Source: Acidobacteriaceae bacterium (GTDB taxonomy: Bacteria > Acidobacteriota > Terriglobia > Terriglobales > Acidobacteriaceae). From it: DNA of 64,000 nt. Positions 24,802 to 33,926 of this stretch are shown here, in pieces. A program made the position numbers and the translations under genes. The notes below the pieces were generated by a model, which was given only the letters and a program-made list of their open reading frames with translations, made no database searches and was not told the DNA's origin. Location of the stretch: the NCBI GenBank assembly GCA_025462885.1, contig JAOAPN010000013.1, positions 248,001 to 312,000 on the forward strand, written 5' to 3'. The first letter of the stretch is position 1. Each line of letters opens with the position of its first letter.

Positions 24802-26193
24802 CTAGCGGCATTCGGTGAGGGGGGCGAGGGTGGTGCCCCAGCGGTGGAGGGAGGTCGTCAGCTCTGTTTGGGTTGCGGACCAGGCGTCTTTGGTGGGAAC
24901 GGCTAATTCTTTAGCGACGCCGCAGACGTTGAGCGCCGCGGATGCACCGCTCGGGCGCACCTGTCGCATGAGGGTAGTGTCGCCGTACTGCGGGGTTCCG
25001 TCGACGACTACGAGTGCTACCTGTTCCGGGGATGCGTGGGTGAAGGCGTTGTAGGGGTCGCTCTGATCAGACTTCAGGACGAGGAGATCGGCTCGCTTTC
25101 CGGCGACGATCGATCCGGTCTGGGCAGCGATTCCGGCGAGGTTTGCGGCGTTGAGCGTTGCCATCTGGAAGAGGTCGCGGTCGGTGAAGGCTACGGGAAA
25201 TTGGGTGGCGTTCCAGATGGCGGCGTACTTCAACTCCTGCAACATTCCGTCGGATCCCGTGGGGCTCCAGTCGGGGCCGATGGCGATGGTGACGCCGGCC
25301 TGCTTGGCGGAGGCGACATTGGTGGTGGCGCCGTAGAGTTCGAAGTTGCTGCGCGGCGACCAGATGAGGCCGACGGATGCCTTGGCCATGGCTGCGAAGT
25401 TGGATGAGGTGAGCGCGACTCCGTGAATGATGCTGACGCCTGGGACGAGCATACCGCGGGCGCGCAGAAAACCGAACTCGTGTGCGGCGCTGGCGTCGGT
25501 CGGGCTGCCTTCAGCGATGTGGATCAGGGAGGCCTGCAGGGTGTGATTCTGCAGACTCTCGATGAGCGCGAGGGTGTGGGCGGCATCGTAGGCGAGGGGT
25601 GAAATCTCGAAGTTCAGGGGTTCGGCGGCTCCTGCAGGGTAGAGGCGCGAGGAGACTCCGAGTTCCCGGATATAGCTCCCGAGGCAGTTGGGTGGCGGCT
25701 TGGCGGGGGCGGTGGTAGCGCCGGGCAGGGTGAGGTCGTCTTCTCCGAGGCCGGTCTGGGAGGTAGCTCCGCCGACCATGGCTTTGACCTCGGCGTAGCG
25801 CTCGGCGGCACAGCCGTGGCCTTCTGCGACGACCCGGTCATGCGGCAGGCTGAGGGCCATGCGGTACTCAGGGAGTTGCTGCCAGTCGTAGCGCGCGCCG
25901 GACTTGGTACCGGAGGTCCAGTGCGGCAGGATGTTCCAGGTGACGTGGTTGTGCAGGTCGATCAGGCCGGGATAGATGAAGCCGTTGGTCTCGATGAGCT
26001 TGGTGCCGCTGGGGAGAGGGACGTTCTGGCCGACCGCGCGGATGGTGTTTCCATCGATCAAGACGGTCGCTCCGGTGACTGGTCCTTCAGGCGTGACGGC
26101 CGTGCCGTGGAGTGCCCATACTTGGGCCTGGGCTCCAATAGAGAGGAGCGGCAGGAGGGCGGACGTCAGGATGGTACGGAACATTGCAGGCAT
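24802..26193 (-). CDS. Exported amidohydrolase-family protein
   Basis: 463 residues from ATG 26193 or 26184; signal peptide FRTILTSALLPLLSIGAQA. Metal-dependent hydrolase barrel: a composite beta-domain at the start (ALHGTAVTPEGPVTGATVLIDG), HNH at LIDLHNHVTWN (first metal site), SIIHGVAL and a late IGPDWSPTGSDGMLQELK acidic motif, and GKRADLLVLKSD at the end, as in imidazolonepropionase/cytosine-deaminase-like enzymes. Substrate unknown; the Sec signal implies periplasmic action. Convergent with the GH35 gene. Confidence 0.87.
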   Translation of the reverse strand: MPAMFRTILTSALLPLLSIGAQAQVWALHGTAVTPEGPVTGATVLIDGNTIRAVGQNVPLPSGTKLIETNGFIYPGLIDLHNHVTWNILPHWTSGTKSGARYDWQQLPEYRMALSLPHDRVVAEGHGCAAERYAEVKAMVGGATSQTGLGEDDLTLPGATTAPAKPPPNCLGSYIRELGVSSRLYPAGAAEPLNFEISPLAYDAAHTLALIESLQNHTLQASLIHIAEGSPTDASAAHEFGFLRARGMLVPGVSIIHGVALTSSNFAAMAKASVGLIWSPRSNFELYGATTNVASAKQAGVTIAIGPDWSPTGSDGMLQELKYAAIWNATQFPVAFTDRDLFQMATLNAANLAGIAAQTGSIVAGKRADLLVLKSDQSDPYNAFTHASPEQVALVVVDGTPQYGDTTLMRQVRPSGASAALNVCGVAKELAVPTKDAWSATQTELTTSLHRWGTTLAPLTECR

Positions 26194-26316
26194 GCAGCAA
26201 ACCCCTGGGAGCGAAAGTACTCCGCAGAGTAGCACAGGGGAATTGCGTGATTGCGAGTGATCCGAGCAGTTGGGTTGAATTCAGAGAATCTGCCAAGGGC
26301 TATATGTCGATACTGC

Positions 26317-27807
26317 CTAATAGACCTGATTGCGGTCGAGAGGCAGGCGGACCTGGAAGCAGGTGGATGCGGGAGTCGATTCGACGCTGACGGTTCCGAA
26401 GTGTTTACTGACGACGCGCTGGACGATGTCGAGGCCCAGGCCGAGGGCGGTGCCAAGGGGCTTGGTGGTGAAGAAAGGCTCGAAGATGCGGTCGGTCAGG
26501 GTGGGCTCGATGCCGGGGCCGGTGTCGTGGATTTCCACGAAGGCGAGCTGCGATTTGAGGCGGGTGGAGAGGGTGAGGGTGCCGCGATCGTGCATGGCAT
26601 CCAGGGCGTTTTCGATGATCGCGGTCCAGACCTGGTTCAACTCGCTGCCGAAGGCGCGGATAGGCGGAAGCGAGGGATCGTAGGCGCGCACGACGGTGAC
26701 GTTGGCGAGACGGGAGTTGAACATGGCCATCGTGGTGTCGAGGGACTGGGCAAGGTCGACATCCTGGATGGGCGCCTGGTCCATGTAGGAGTAGTCCTTG
26801 ATGGCGTCGATGATGGCGAAGATGCGGTGGGTTGAGCCGACGATGGTGCCGGCTGTGCGGATATTTTTGGTCGATGCAGCGAAACTGGCGATTGCCGAAG
26901 GCAGGATGCCGGGGCTGACGGAAGCGGCGAGGGAGTCGAGGAGGGCGGTGGGCAGGGCAGCCTCCGCGAGGACGGGTGCGATGGCCCATGGGTTGGGGAT
27001 GGCGTGTGCCTCGAGCCAGGCGAGGAGTTTATCTTCGCGGTCGCTTTCAGCAAGGGGTGATTCGGCGGTAGCGTTGGGGCTGGAGCCGACGTGTTTTCCG
27101 GCCTCGGCGACCCACGCGCGGTAGCGGTCGAGCTCTTCTTTTGTCTCGCAAAGGAAGCCGATGTCGTACTTTGCATCGTCCTCTTCCGGCAGGGCGGCGG
27201 CGAGGGTTCCGGCGGCGCGCAGGGCGGCGGAGGCCGGGTTGTTGAGCTCGTGGGCGAGGTTGGCGGCGAGTTTGCCGAGAGCGGAGAGCTTGACGGCCTG
27301 CTCGTCGGCGCGGGTGAACTCGCGGACGCGATCGAGCAGGACGGCGACGCAGCGCTGTCCCATGGAGGGGATGGCGAGAAGCATGGCCGGGAAGAGATCT
27401 TCGTGGAGGTCGAGGGTCCACACAGGACCGTAGGCGCAACCGTCTCCGCCCCACGCCTTCATGCGGGAGTAGGGGAGCTTTCCGGTAAGCTGGCCGGTTC
27501 GGCCCATAAAGCGCGCGAAGGTGGCGAACTTGCGGCGGCGGACGTGGACCTCGCCCTGCACGATGAAGTGCATGTGATGCGAGGGGGAGTCTTCGACGAA
27601 GACCAGGGCTCCGTCGGGAGCGACGCGCTCGGTGACATGGGTGGCGATCCAGCAGAACTCCTCGTCGGATAGGTCGTCGAGAGACGGCATGCTGCGAAGC
27701 GCTGCAGTGCGGTCCGCAATCGTCGAGGGCTGCGGCGGCGGGGCGGCGTGGATGCGGACGGTTCGGGAAGCGACTTCAAGGTCTTCGCTCAGGGTTTCAC
27801 TGGCCAT
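26317..27807 (-). CDS. Sensor histidine kinase with cNMP-binding-like input domain
   Basis: 496 residues from ATG 27807, preceded by GGAGGAGAG. No membrane helix, so cytoplasmic. Residues about 35-120 resemble a cyclic-nucleotide-binding/CRP-type beta roll (VFVEDSPSHHMHFIVQGEVHVRRR). HisKA region: KLAANLAHELNNP with phosphoacceptor His186. HATPase_c: NQVWTAIIENALDAM, DTGPGIEP, IFEPFFTTKPLGTALGLGL and a C-terminal Gly-rich lid. A long spacer separates the H box and ATPase. There is no response regulator gene next to it, so its partner is elsewhere. Confidence 0.9.
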   Translation of the reverse strand: MASETLSEDLEVASRTVRIHAAPPPQPSTIADRTAALRSMPSLDDLSDEEFCWIATHVTERVAPDGALVFVEDSPSHHMHFIVQGEVHVRRRKFATFARFMGRTGQLTGKLPYSRMKAWGGDGCAYGPVWTLDLHEDLFPAMLLAIPSMGQRCVAVLLDRVREFTRADEQAVKLSALGKLAANLAHELNNPASAALRAAGTLAAALPEEDDAKYDIGFLCETKEELDRYRAWVAEAGKHVGSSPNATAESPLAESDREDKLLAWLEAHAIPNPWAIAPVLAEAALPTALLDSLAASVSPGILPSAIASFAASTKNIRTAGTIVGSTHRIFAIIDAIKDYSYMDQAPIQDVDLAQSLDTTMAMFNSRLANVTVVRAYDPSLPPIRAFGSELNQVWTAIIENALDAMHDRGTLTLSTRLKSQLAFVEIHDTGPGIEPTLTDRIFEPFFTTKPLGTALGLGLDIVQRVVSKHFGTVSVESTPASTCFQVRLPLDRNQVY

Positions 27808-28096
27808 GGTGCTCTCCTCCGTGATGGCTACGGTGAGGCGATGCAGGTGATTCGGTGTGGGAACGATCTCTTTCCAGAGATTCAGTGTACGGCCAGCCCG
27901 CGATGCGCCCGCCTTTCGTTCCGGAATGCAGGACGCTCTGGAGGGAGCGCTGGGGTCTATCTCCCGGTGGGAAGCTCGGATAGTTCTATTGTCCTTCAAG
28001 AAGCGGCGAGCCACAGCCTCAATCGAGGGTGAGGTTGGACGGGGGGACGATTTCTCTCAGACGAGCATATGTTCTTCCGATTGCAAAAACACTGCT

Positions 28097-29221
28097 CTAA
28101 CGGGCCGGTGCGGGCTTCAGCTCGATGGTGCGGTGCGTTTTGGCGGACTCGCGGGCGGCGTCGAGGATGCGGACGACGGTGACGTTGGTGTCCAGAGAGG
28201 TGAGATCCGCTTTGGGGTCGAGCTTGTGGGTGAGGACGGCGACCAAATAATTGAGGGAGTTATCCTGCGGGGCGGGAAGGGCGGGTGCGGTATCGGTGTG
28301 GTCGGCCTTTTCGCCGGGGAGACGGACGCGCATCTGGTCGGTGTGTTGGCTGTCGACGTAGACGGTATTGGCGTAGCCGGTCGCTCCGTAGACCTCCATG
28401 TCCTTGCGGTCGAAGGGCCAGTTCCAGGAGCCCTGAATGATGGCCTGGGCGTGGGGATAGGTGAGGACGATGGTGGAGTCGTCTTCTGCGTTCGGATAGA
28501 TCTGGGGCTTGATGTGCAGGGCGACTGCGGTGACGGTTAGAGGTGCTTCACCGTGCATCAGCCAGGTGGTCAGGTCCGCGCCGTAGCAGCCGAAGTCGAA
28601 CATGGCACCGGCTCCGTTTTGCTTGGGGTCTGTGAGCCAGGAGAAGAACTCGGGTCCGACGCCAATCTCTTTGGGGCCGCGGTGGCCGTCGTGGACGACG
28701 ACTTTGCGGAGGTCTCCGATCTTCCCGGCGGCGAGGATGTCGTGGGCGGCGGTGTTGTTGGCGTACCAGGTGGTCTCGTAATTGGTAAGGACGGGGATGC
28801 TGTACTTCGTGGCGAGCGCCTGGATGGCGAGCGCGTCGGCGTAGGTGGTGGCGAGGGGCTTCTCGACCATGGCGGCGATGTGGAGGGGAGCAGCCTGCTC
28901 GATCGCGGCGCGATGGCCGGCGATAGACGTGTAAACGAGGATTGCCTGGGGGTGGGTCGCCTGCAGCATGGCGGCTTCAGTGGGAAAGAAGAGGTTGGCA
29001 GGGAGGTGGGTGCGGGCGATGTACTTGTCGCGGAGCGCGGCGTCGGGTTCGGCGATGCCTACGAGCTGTACTTCAGGATGCGCGGCGAGGGTGGAGAAAA
29101 AGCCGCGGACGTGGTCGTGGACCAGGCCTACGATGGCGACGCGGGTGGGTTCTTGCGCGTGAGCAAGCTGTGGAAGGCAGGATGCGGTGGCGAGGAGGAA
29201 GAGTGCGCGGAGAGTCGTCAT
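28097..29221 (-). CDS. Exported Gfo/Idh/MocA-family protein with atypical nucleotide motif
   Basis: 374 residues with a Sec-type signal (LRALFLLATASCLPQLAHAQ). Gfo/Idh/MocA fold: Rossmann start VAIVGLVHDHVRGF (the usual GxGxxG is replaced by GLVHDHV), MVEKPLATTYADAL (the EKP motif, about 125-135), and the C-terminal sheet domain. Other family members oxidise sugars with NAD(P). Sec export without cofactor would be odd, so this may be a catalytically altered or cofactor-binding secreted member. Follows lpxA by 158 bp on the same strand. Confidence 0.85.
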   Translation of the reverse strand: MTTLRALFLLATASCLPQLAHAQEPTRVAIVGLVHDHVRGFFSTLAAHPEVQLVGIAEPDAALRDKYIARTHLPANLFFPTEAAMLQATHPQAILVYTSIAGHRAAIEQAAPLHIAAMVEKPLATTYADALAIQALATKYSIPVLTNYETTWYANNTAAHDILAAGKIGDLRKVVVHDGHRGPKEIGVGPEFFSWLTDPKQNGAGAMFDFGCYGADLTTWLMHGEAPLTVTAVALHIKPQIYPNAEDDSTIVLTYPHAQAIIQGSWNWPFDRKDMEVYGATGYANTVYVDSQHTDQMRVRLPGEKADHTDTAPALPAPQDNSLNYLVAVLTHKLDPKADLTSLDTNVTVVRILDAARESAKTHRTIELKPAPAR

Positions 29222-29378
29222 GGCAATTGCGGACCAGTGTACCTTGGCGGCGTAACGTTAGGTTGGCGGCTCGATTTTGAGCCAAAGCCGAAGGGATTAT
29301 GCGACCCAAGCCAGCCCTTTCCTCCGAGCAAAGCGGGCGAATTCCTTGCTCTGGAATGTTCGCATCCGCCCCCGAACT

Positions 29379-30161
29379 TCACTTGATGATGCCGCGGGTG
29401 CTGTTGGCGATGAAATCGGCGAGGTAGGCTACGTGGGCTTCGGGGTTTTCTGCGAGTGTCTCGCGGATTGCAGCCAGGGCGTCGGAGGTGTTGAGCTTGC
29501 TGGCTTGCAGGAGGCGGTAGGCGGCGCGGAGCTGCTTGATCTGGGCGGGGGTGAAGCCGCGGCGTTCGAGGCCCACCTTGTTCAGGCCGTAGGCGTGGTT
29601 GTTGCGCTCGATCGAGGTGAGGGAGTAGGGCAGCACGTCCTGGGTGATGGTCGTGCCGCCGCCGATGTAGGAGTACTTGCCGATGCGGCAGAACTGGTGG
29701 ACGGGGCAGAGGGCTCCGACGACGGCGTAGTCCTCCACGATGACGTGGCCGGCGAGGGTGGCGGAGTTCGCCAGGATGCAGCCGTTGCCGATGTGGGAGT
29801 CGTGGCCGATGTGGGTGTAGGCCATGATCAGACAGCCGGAACCTACAGTGGTCTGGCCGCCTCCGCCCGCTGTCCCGCGGGAGATGGTGACGTACTCGCG
29901 GATGGAGTTGTTATCGCCGATGGTCAGGCGCGTGGGCTCGTCGTTGTACTTCAGATCCTGGGGGGCGATGCCGAGGCAGGCGAAGGGGTAGATGGTGTTG
30001 CCGGAGCCAAGGACAAGGTGGCCTTCGAGCACGACGTGGGAGACCAGGGTGCAGTCTTTGCCGAGAACGACGTTCGGGCCGATGGTGCAGAAGGGACCGA
30101 CGGAGCAGGTGTCGGGGACGTGGGCTCCGTCGGAGACGATCGCTGTGGGATGGATGCTCAC
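29379..30161 (-). CDS. lpxA: UDP-N-acetylglucosamine O-acyltransferase LpxA
   Basis: 260 residues, the usual length. Begins MSIHPTAIVSDGAHVPD with GTG at 30161 overlapping the fabZ TGA as GTGA, so the two are translationally coupled. Left-handed beta-helix hexapeptide repeats span about residues 1-190 (GPNVVLGKDC, YTHIGHDSHIGNGCILAN containing the catalytic His region), followed by a C-terminal helical domain (NHAYGLNKVGLERRGF). Catalyses the first step of lipid A synthesis from acyl-ACP and UDP-GlcNAc in the cytoplasm. The longer open frame to 30215 is unlikely because of this overlap. Confidence 0.95.
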   Translation of the reverse strand: MSIHPTAIVSDGAHVPDTCSVGPFCTIGPNVVLGKDCTLVSHVVLEGHLVLGSGNTIYPFACLGIAPQDLKYNDEPTRLTIGDNNSIREYVTISRGTAGGGGQTTVGSGCLIMAYTHIGHDSHIGNGCILANSATLAGHVIVEDYAVVGALCPVHQFCRIGKYSYIGGGTTITQDVLPYSLTSIERNNHAYGLNKVGLERRGFTPAQIKQLRAAYRLLQASKLNTSDALAAIRETLAENPEAHVAYLADFIANSTRGIIK

Positions 30162-30709
30162 TCGGACGGGGCCTCGGCGACCGTTATCTTGGCGGGGCGG
30201 GGAACGAGCTGGCACATGATGGTGGCCTCGCAGGCGACCTTACCGTCTACGGTGGCGATGCCCTGCATCTTGACGGCGCGACTCCGCCATTGGAGCACGG
30301 TGACCTCGAAACGGAGCTGATCGCCAGGGACAACGGGGCGGCGGAACTTCGCATTTTCAATGCCGGTAAAGAGCATCAGGCGCTCGGCACGGTCGGGAAA
30401 CTCGGTCAACAGGAGGCAGCCGCCCGCCTGGGCGATGGCTTCGATCATCAGGACGCCGGGCATGATGGGGAAGTCGGGAAAGTGGCCCTGGAAGAACGGC
30501 TCGTTGATGGAGATGTTCTTGTAGGCGACGATCCGCTGCTTCCGCTCGATCTCGAGGACGCGATCGATGAGCAGGAAGGGGTAGCGATGGGGCAGCAGGG
30601 ACATAATCTGTCCGATGTCCATTACTGCCGGGGGAACTGGCGACGGTACCGGCGGGGCGGCGGGGGCCTTAACGGCCGAGTTTTCTGCGGGGTTCAATTC
30701 TTCACTCAT
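30158..30709 (-). CDS. fabZ: 3-hydroxyacyl-ACP dehydratase FabZ
   Basis: 183 residues: a Pro/Ala-rich N-terminal extension of about 29 residues, then the hot-dog domain starting MDIGQIMSLLPHRYPFLL. Catalytic His76 and Glu90 lie in FFQGHFPDFPIMPGVLMIE. Dehydrates 3-hydroxyacyl-ACP in fatty-acid synthesis; balances flux with LpxA, with which it is overlapped. ATG at 30622 (Met30) is an alternative start giving the canonical length. cysK lies 33 bp upstream on the same strand. Confidence 0.95.
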   Translation of the reverse strand: MSEELNPAENSAVKAPAAPPVPSPVPPAVMDIGQIMSLLPHRYPFLLIDRVLEIERKQRIVAYKNISINEPFFQGHFPDFPIMPGVLMIEAIAQAGGCLLLTEFPDRAERLMLFTGIENAKFRRPVVPGDQLRFEVTVLQWRSRAVKMQGIATVDGKVACEATIMCQLVPRPAKITVAEAPSE

Positions 30710-30742
30710 AACAGGGATGAGTATAAATGTCCTGCCTCCGCC

Positions 30743-31807
30743 CTATGCAGGCGGAGGAGGCGGCGGGAGATGTGCGGTGGGGGTGGAGAGGGAGATTTCC
30801 AGCTCTTCGAGCGTCATATCGATGGCGACATCGGCGAAGAGCGGGGTGGAGAGGTAGCGCTCGCCGGTGTCGGGAAGCATGCAGAGGATGGTGCTGCCCT
30901 GCGGAGCTTCGGCGGCGACGCGGAGGGCTCCGGCGAAGGTAGCACCGGAGCTGATGCCGACGAAGATGCCTTCTTTGGTGGCGAGTTCACGGCTCCAGCG
31001 CATGGCGTCAGGGTTGGGGATGCGGAGGACCTGGTCTACGTTGTGGGCGTCGACGGCGTCCTGGGCGAGCTTGGAGATGAAGTCCGGGCTCCAGCCCTGC
31101 TGGGGGTGCGGGGTCCAGGAGGGATGGCTGGCGGAAGGAGAGCCATCGGGATTGGCGGGCTGGGGTTCGCCGCTGGAGAGCATGGGAGCGGCGTCGGGCT
31201 CGCAGACGATGATTTTGGTCTCGGGGCGCTTTTCGGCGAGGACGCGGGAGACGCCTTTGAGGGTTCCTCCGGTGCCGAAGCCGGTGACCCAGTAGTCGAG
31301 GCGGTCACCTTCGAAGTCGCGAAGGATCTCCTGGGCTGTGGTCTTGGAGTGGAAGTCGGCGTTGGCCTCGTTGCTGAACTGGCGGGTGAGGAACCAGCCA
31401 TTCTTCTCGGCGAGTTCGGTGGCTTTTTTGAGCATGCCCAGGCCGCGGAGAGGAGCGGGGGTCAGGACGACCTTGGCCCCGAGGAAGCGCATCAGCTTGC
31501 GGCGCTCGATGGAGAAGGATTCGGCCATAGTGACGACGAGCGGGTAGCCCTTCTGGGCGCAGACCATGGCGAGACCGATGCCGGTGTTGCCGCTGGTGGC
31601 TTCGATGACGGTCTGGCCGGGCTTGAGGGCACCGGAGCGCTCCGCGTCTTCGATTACGCCGAGGGCGAGACGGTCCTTGACGGAGCCGAGCGGGTTGAAG
31701 GCCTCAATCTTGACGTACAGGTTGATGCCGGCGGGCGCGAGCTTATTGATGTGGACGACGGGCGTGTTGCCGATGGTCTCGAGGATGTTGGCGTACGTAC
31801 GCTTCAT
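30743..31807 (-). CDS. cysK: O-acetylserine sulfhydrylase (cysteine synthase A)
   Basis: 354 residues, somewhat longer than the usual 310-325 because of an insert and a Pro-rich C-terminal tail ending TAHLPPPPPPA. PLP-dependent fold II: internal-aldimine Lys44 in NPLGSVKDRLA, substrate loop EATSGNTGIG (about 69-78), and phosphate-binding GFGTGGTLKG. Forms cysteine from O-acetylserine and sulfide. A roughly 20-residue variable stretch at about 215-240 (QPANPDGSPSASHPSWTPHP) is a low-complexity insertion in an otherwise ordinary enzyme. Probably heads an operon with fabZ-lpxA. Confidence 0.93.
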   Translation of the reverse strand: MKRTYANILETIGNTPVVHINKLAPAGINLYVKIEAFNPLGSVKDRLALGVIEDAERSGALKPGQTVIEATSGNTGIGLAMVCAQKGYPLVVTMAESFSIERRKLMRFLGAKVVLTPAPLRGLGMLKKATELAEKNGWFLTRQFSNEANADFHSKTTAQEILRDFEGDRLDYWVTGFGTGGTLKGVSRVLAEKRPETKIIVCEPDAAPMLSSGEPQPANPDGSPSASHPSWTPHPQQGWSPDFISKLAQDAVDAHNVDQVLRIPNPDAMRWSRELATKEGIFVGISSGATFAGALRVAAEAPQGSTILCMLPDTGERYLSTPLFADVAIDMTLEELEISLSTPTAHLPPPPPPA

Positions 31808-31950
31808 GAAAGACGCTCCGGGTCAGATTGGGAGGTACAGGATTCAGGTGCTTTGGCCGGTTAGGTCATGGTGGGCCTTATTGACCCGGTGCGCAAGGGA
31901 AAAGGCGTCGCTACGAATCATTCGGGAATCATTTGGGGAGGGGCTGGACG

Positions 31951-32148
31951 CTAAGGATGGGGGTAGAGCGTTGTTGCCAGCTGCTTGACGCAGCTTTCTG
32001 CCAGATTCATATAGAGCTTTACGTCGTCTTCCGAGGTGGCGTCGATTTTTGCCAGATAGATGAGGTTGGTAAGCGTCTCAAGGATATTTTTCGTCTGATG
32101 ATCCGCAGAGGTATCGGAGAGTTTTATCTTCCGAGGCTGCGTATTCAT
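31951..32148 (-). CDS. Small hypothetical protein (65 aa)
   Basis: 65 residues, acidic/helical (NILETLTNLIYLAKIDATSEDDVKLYMNLAESCVKQLA). AAGAGGG lies about 9 bases before the ATG. No homology recognised. It is upstream of cysK on the same strand with a 143-bp gap, and downstream of the LysR gene. Real expression is plausible from the start context and composition but unproven. Confidence 0.5.
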   Translation of the reverse strand: MNTQPRKIKLSDTSADHQTKNILETLTNLIYLAKIDATSEDDVKLYMNLAESCVKQLATTLYPHP

Positions 32149-32250
32149 ACTCTAAACCCTCTTGTTCTGATCGATTGATAGCTCAAAAGACTAAGCCCAC
32201 CTCACACTTACGATTCCCGGGCTACGGTAAGAGTTGTCCTCGCGACGTCT

Positions 32251-33156
32251 TTATGTGGTTTGTCTAACAGAGGACTTGCGTCGATTCAGGCGGGGAAGCT
32301 GCTGCAGTACGACCTCGGAGATGATTGCACGGAGCCGCTCCACGGGTGGGCTGACGGCTTCCGACCGGAGATGCAGGGTGACCGGGAAGAGACCGGGGCT
32401 GGGCAGGCCGAATAGCTCTTTCCCCCAGACGAGTCTGGCTGGAAGTCCAAGCGAACTACGCAGCGTGATGCCGAGGCCGCCAATCGCAGACGCCCAGAGA
32501 CCGGCGGTGCTTGGACTGACTGCGGCGACGCGCCATGGCTGATTGGCCTGGTCGAGCCTGCTGATGGCCTCCTTGCGGAAGGCACACTGCGGGCCGAGGA
32601 GGACCAGTGGGAGCGGCTGATCGGCTCGCACGGTGAAGTCCTGTCCGGCGATCCAGACGAGATCGAGGACTCCGATGGTCTGGGCGGTGGGGCGATCCTG
32701 CTGGCCTACGGCGAGGGCGAGGTCCAGTTGTCCGTTTTCCACGGCTTCCACAAGCAGGGCGTTGCCTTCGATGCGGACCTCCATCTGGACTAGCGGATAG
32801 AGGCTGGTGAATTGGGCGAGGACGATGGGCAGGACGGTGTCGGCGAAGTCCTGCGAGAAGCCCAGCCGGACGGTTCCTGCGAGAGACGCGCCGCGAATGG
32901 TGTCGAGGAGTTCGTCGTTCAGCGAGAGCATGCGGCGGGCGTAGCGGAGGACGATCTCTCCGGCTTCGGTGAGGGCGATGCCGCGGCCTTGTTTGCGGAA
33001 AAGGGTCGCTCCGATCTCTTCCTGAAGGCGCTTCATCTGGAGGCTGATGGCGGAGGGGGTGCGACCAAGACGCTCAGCGGCCTGTCCGTAGCCGGCGAGG
33101 TCGTTGGCTACGATAAGAGTGCGGAGGGTATCGAGGTCGAGATTGGTCAGGTTCAT
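32251..33156 (-). CDS. LysR-family transcriptional regulator
   Basis: 301 residues. N-terminal wHTH (LDTLRTLIVANDLAGYGQAAERLGRTPSAISLQMKRLQEE, quoted in part: GRTPSAISLQMKRLQEE) and a C-terminal periplasmic-binding-like effector domain. Divergent from the lipocalin-domain protein that starts at 33266 (about 110-bp gap). Possible target is that gene or the small gene downstream; no inducer can be named. Confidence 0.92.
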   Translation of the reverse strand: MNLTNLDLDTLRTLIVANDLAGYGQAAERLGRTPSAISLQMKRLQEEIGATLFRKQGRGIALTEAGEIVLRYARRMLSLNDELLDTIRGASLAGTVRLGFSQDFADTVLPIVLAQFTSLYPLVQMEVRIEGNALLVEAVENGQLDLALAVGQQDRPTAQTIGVLDLVWIAGQDFTVRADQPLPLVLLGPQCAFRKEAISRLDQANQPWRVAAVSPSTAGLWASAIGGLGITLRSSLGLPARLVWGKELFGLPSPGLFPVTLHLRSEAVSPPVERLRAIISEVVLQQLPRLNRRKSSVRQTT

Positions 33157-33265
33157 TGTTTAGAAAATCTCATGATTCGCGTGACAATTACTCGTTTGTG
33201 TCCATGCCTGCTCAACTATAGGCTCATTTCCAGATCGCCGAAAGTTTTTCGATAGGAAAGTGGGT

Positions 33266-33769
33266 ATGTGGATGGGAATGAAGGCACTGAAGGCTGTGAT
33301 TGTTCTGGCGGGCCTGGGGCTTGGGAGTCTGGGAGCGAACGCTCAACAACTGGTGGGAACCTGGAGCCTGGTGATGGTCGACAATGTTTTGTCCGACGGG
33401 AGCCGGGTCCATCTGTATGGTGACGCTCCGCAGGGCGTGCTGACCTTCGATGCGGAGGGGCATTACGCGCTGCAGATTCTGCGATCGGATCGTCCGAAGT
33501 TTGCGGCAAACGATAAGAGCAAAGGGACGGAGGCGGAGAATCTTGCTGCCGTGCGGGGCAGCAACACGCACTTCGGGATGTACAGCGTAAATGAGCAGGC
33601 GCATACGGTGACGTTCTCGATTGAACATGCGTTCTTTCCCAATTGGGAGGGGACGAAACAGACGCGGACGTTTCGGTTGATGGGGGATCGGTTTCGGTAT
33701 GTCGTGCCTACTCCTACGACTGGCGGGAATGTGACGGGAGAGGTGGAATGGCGGCGTTTGGGGAAGTGA
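33266..33769 (+). CDS. Exported lipocalin-like domain protein
   Basis: 167 residues from ATG 33266 (AGGAAAG upstream; GTG 33260 and ATG 33272 are alternatives). Signal peptide (MKALKAVIVLAGLGLGSLGANA), then LVGTWSLVMVDNVLSDGSRVHLYGDAPQG..LTFDAEGHYALQI, typical of the lipocalin-like (Lipocalin_5) barrel with the LxGTW motif at residue about 30. Such proteins bind small hydrophobic ligands, but the role here is not known. Divergent from a LysR regulator. Confidence 0.85.
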   Translation: MWMGMKALKAVIVLAGLGLGSLGANAQQLVGTWSLVMVDNVLSDGSRVHLYGDAPQGVLTFDAEGHYALQILRSDRPKFAANDKSKGTEAENLAAVRGSNTHFGMYSVNEQAHTVTFSIEHAFFPNWEGTKQTRTFRLMGDRFRYVVPTPTTGGNVTGEVEWRRLGK

Positions 33770-33809
33770 GGGTTTAGGAGTGTGAGGACAAGCAACGGCA
33801 ACAACAGAA

Positions 33810-33845
33810 GCAGGTCCTTCGCTTCGCTCAGGAGACAATTTCTCG
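33810..33845. repeat. Intergenic repeat, GCAGGTCCTTCG family
   Basis: GCAGGTCCTTCGCTTCGCTC followed by AGGAGACAATTTCTC, between the lipocalin gene and the convergent VWFA gene. Diverged copies at 18970-19003 and, inverted, at 63046-63112; a shorter relative (GTCCTTCACTTCGTTCAGG) is at 14127-14145. Confidence 0.6.
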
Positions 33846-33926
33846 ATAGGGGAAAGTCCTTGCGCTCCTTTGACAGTTCTTCCACTCGCGCGACTGTAAT
33901 CCCCTTCTGTAGCTGTTATCCCACGG

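Noticed and set aside
30290..31864. Long plus-strand open frame of over 500 codons
   Set aside because: Opposite cysK and fabZ, which have full catalytic motifs; the translation is Gly/Glu/Asp shadow sequence.
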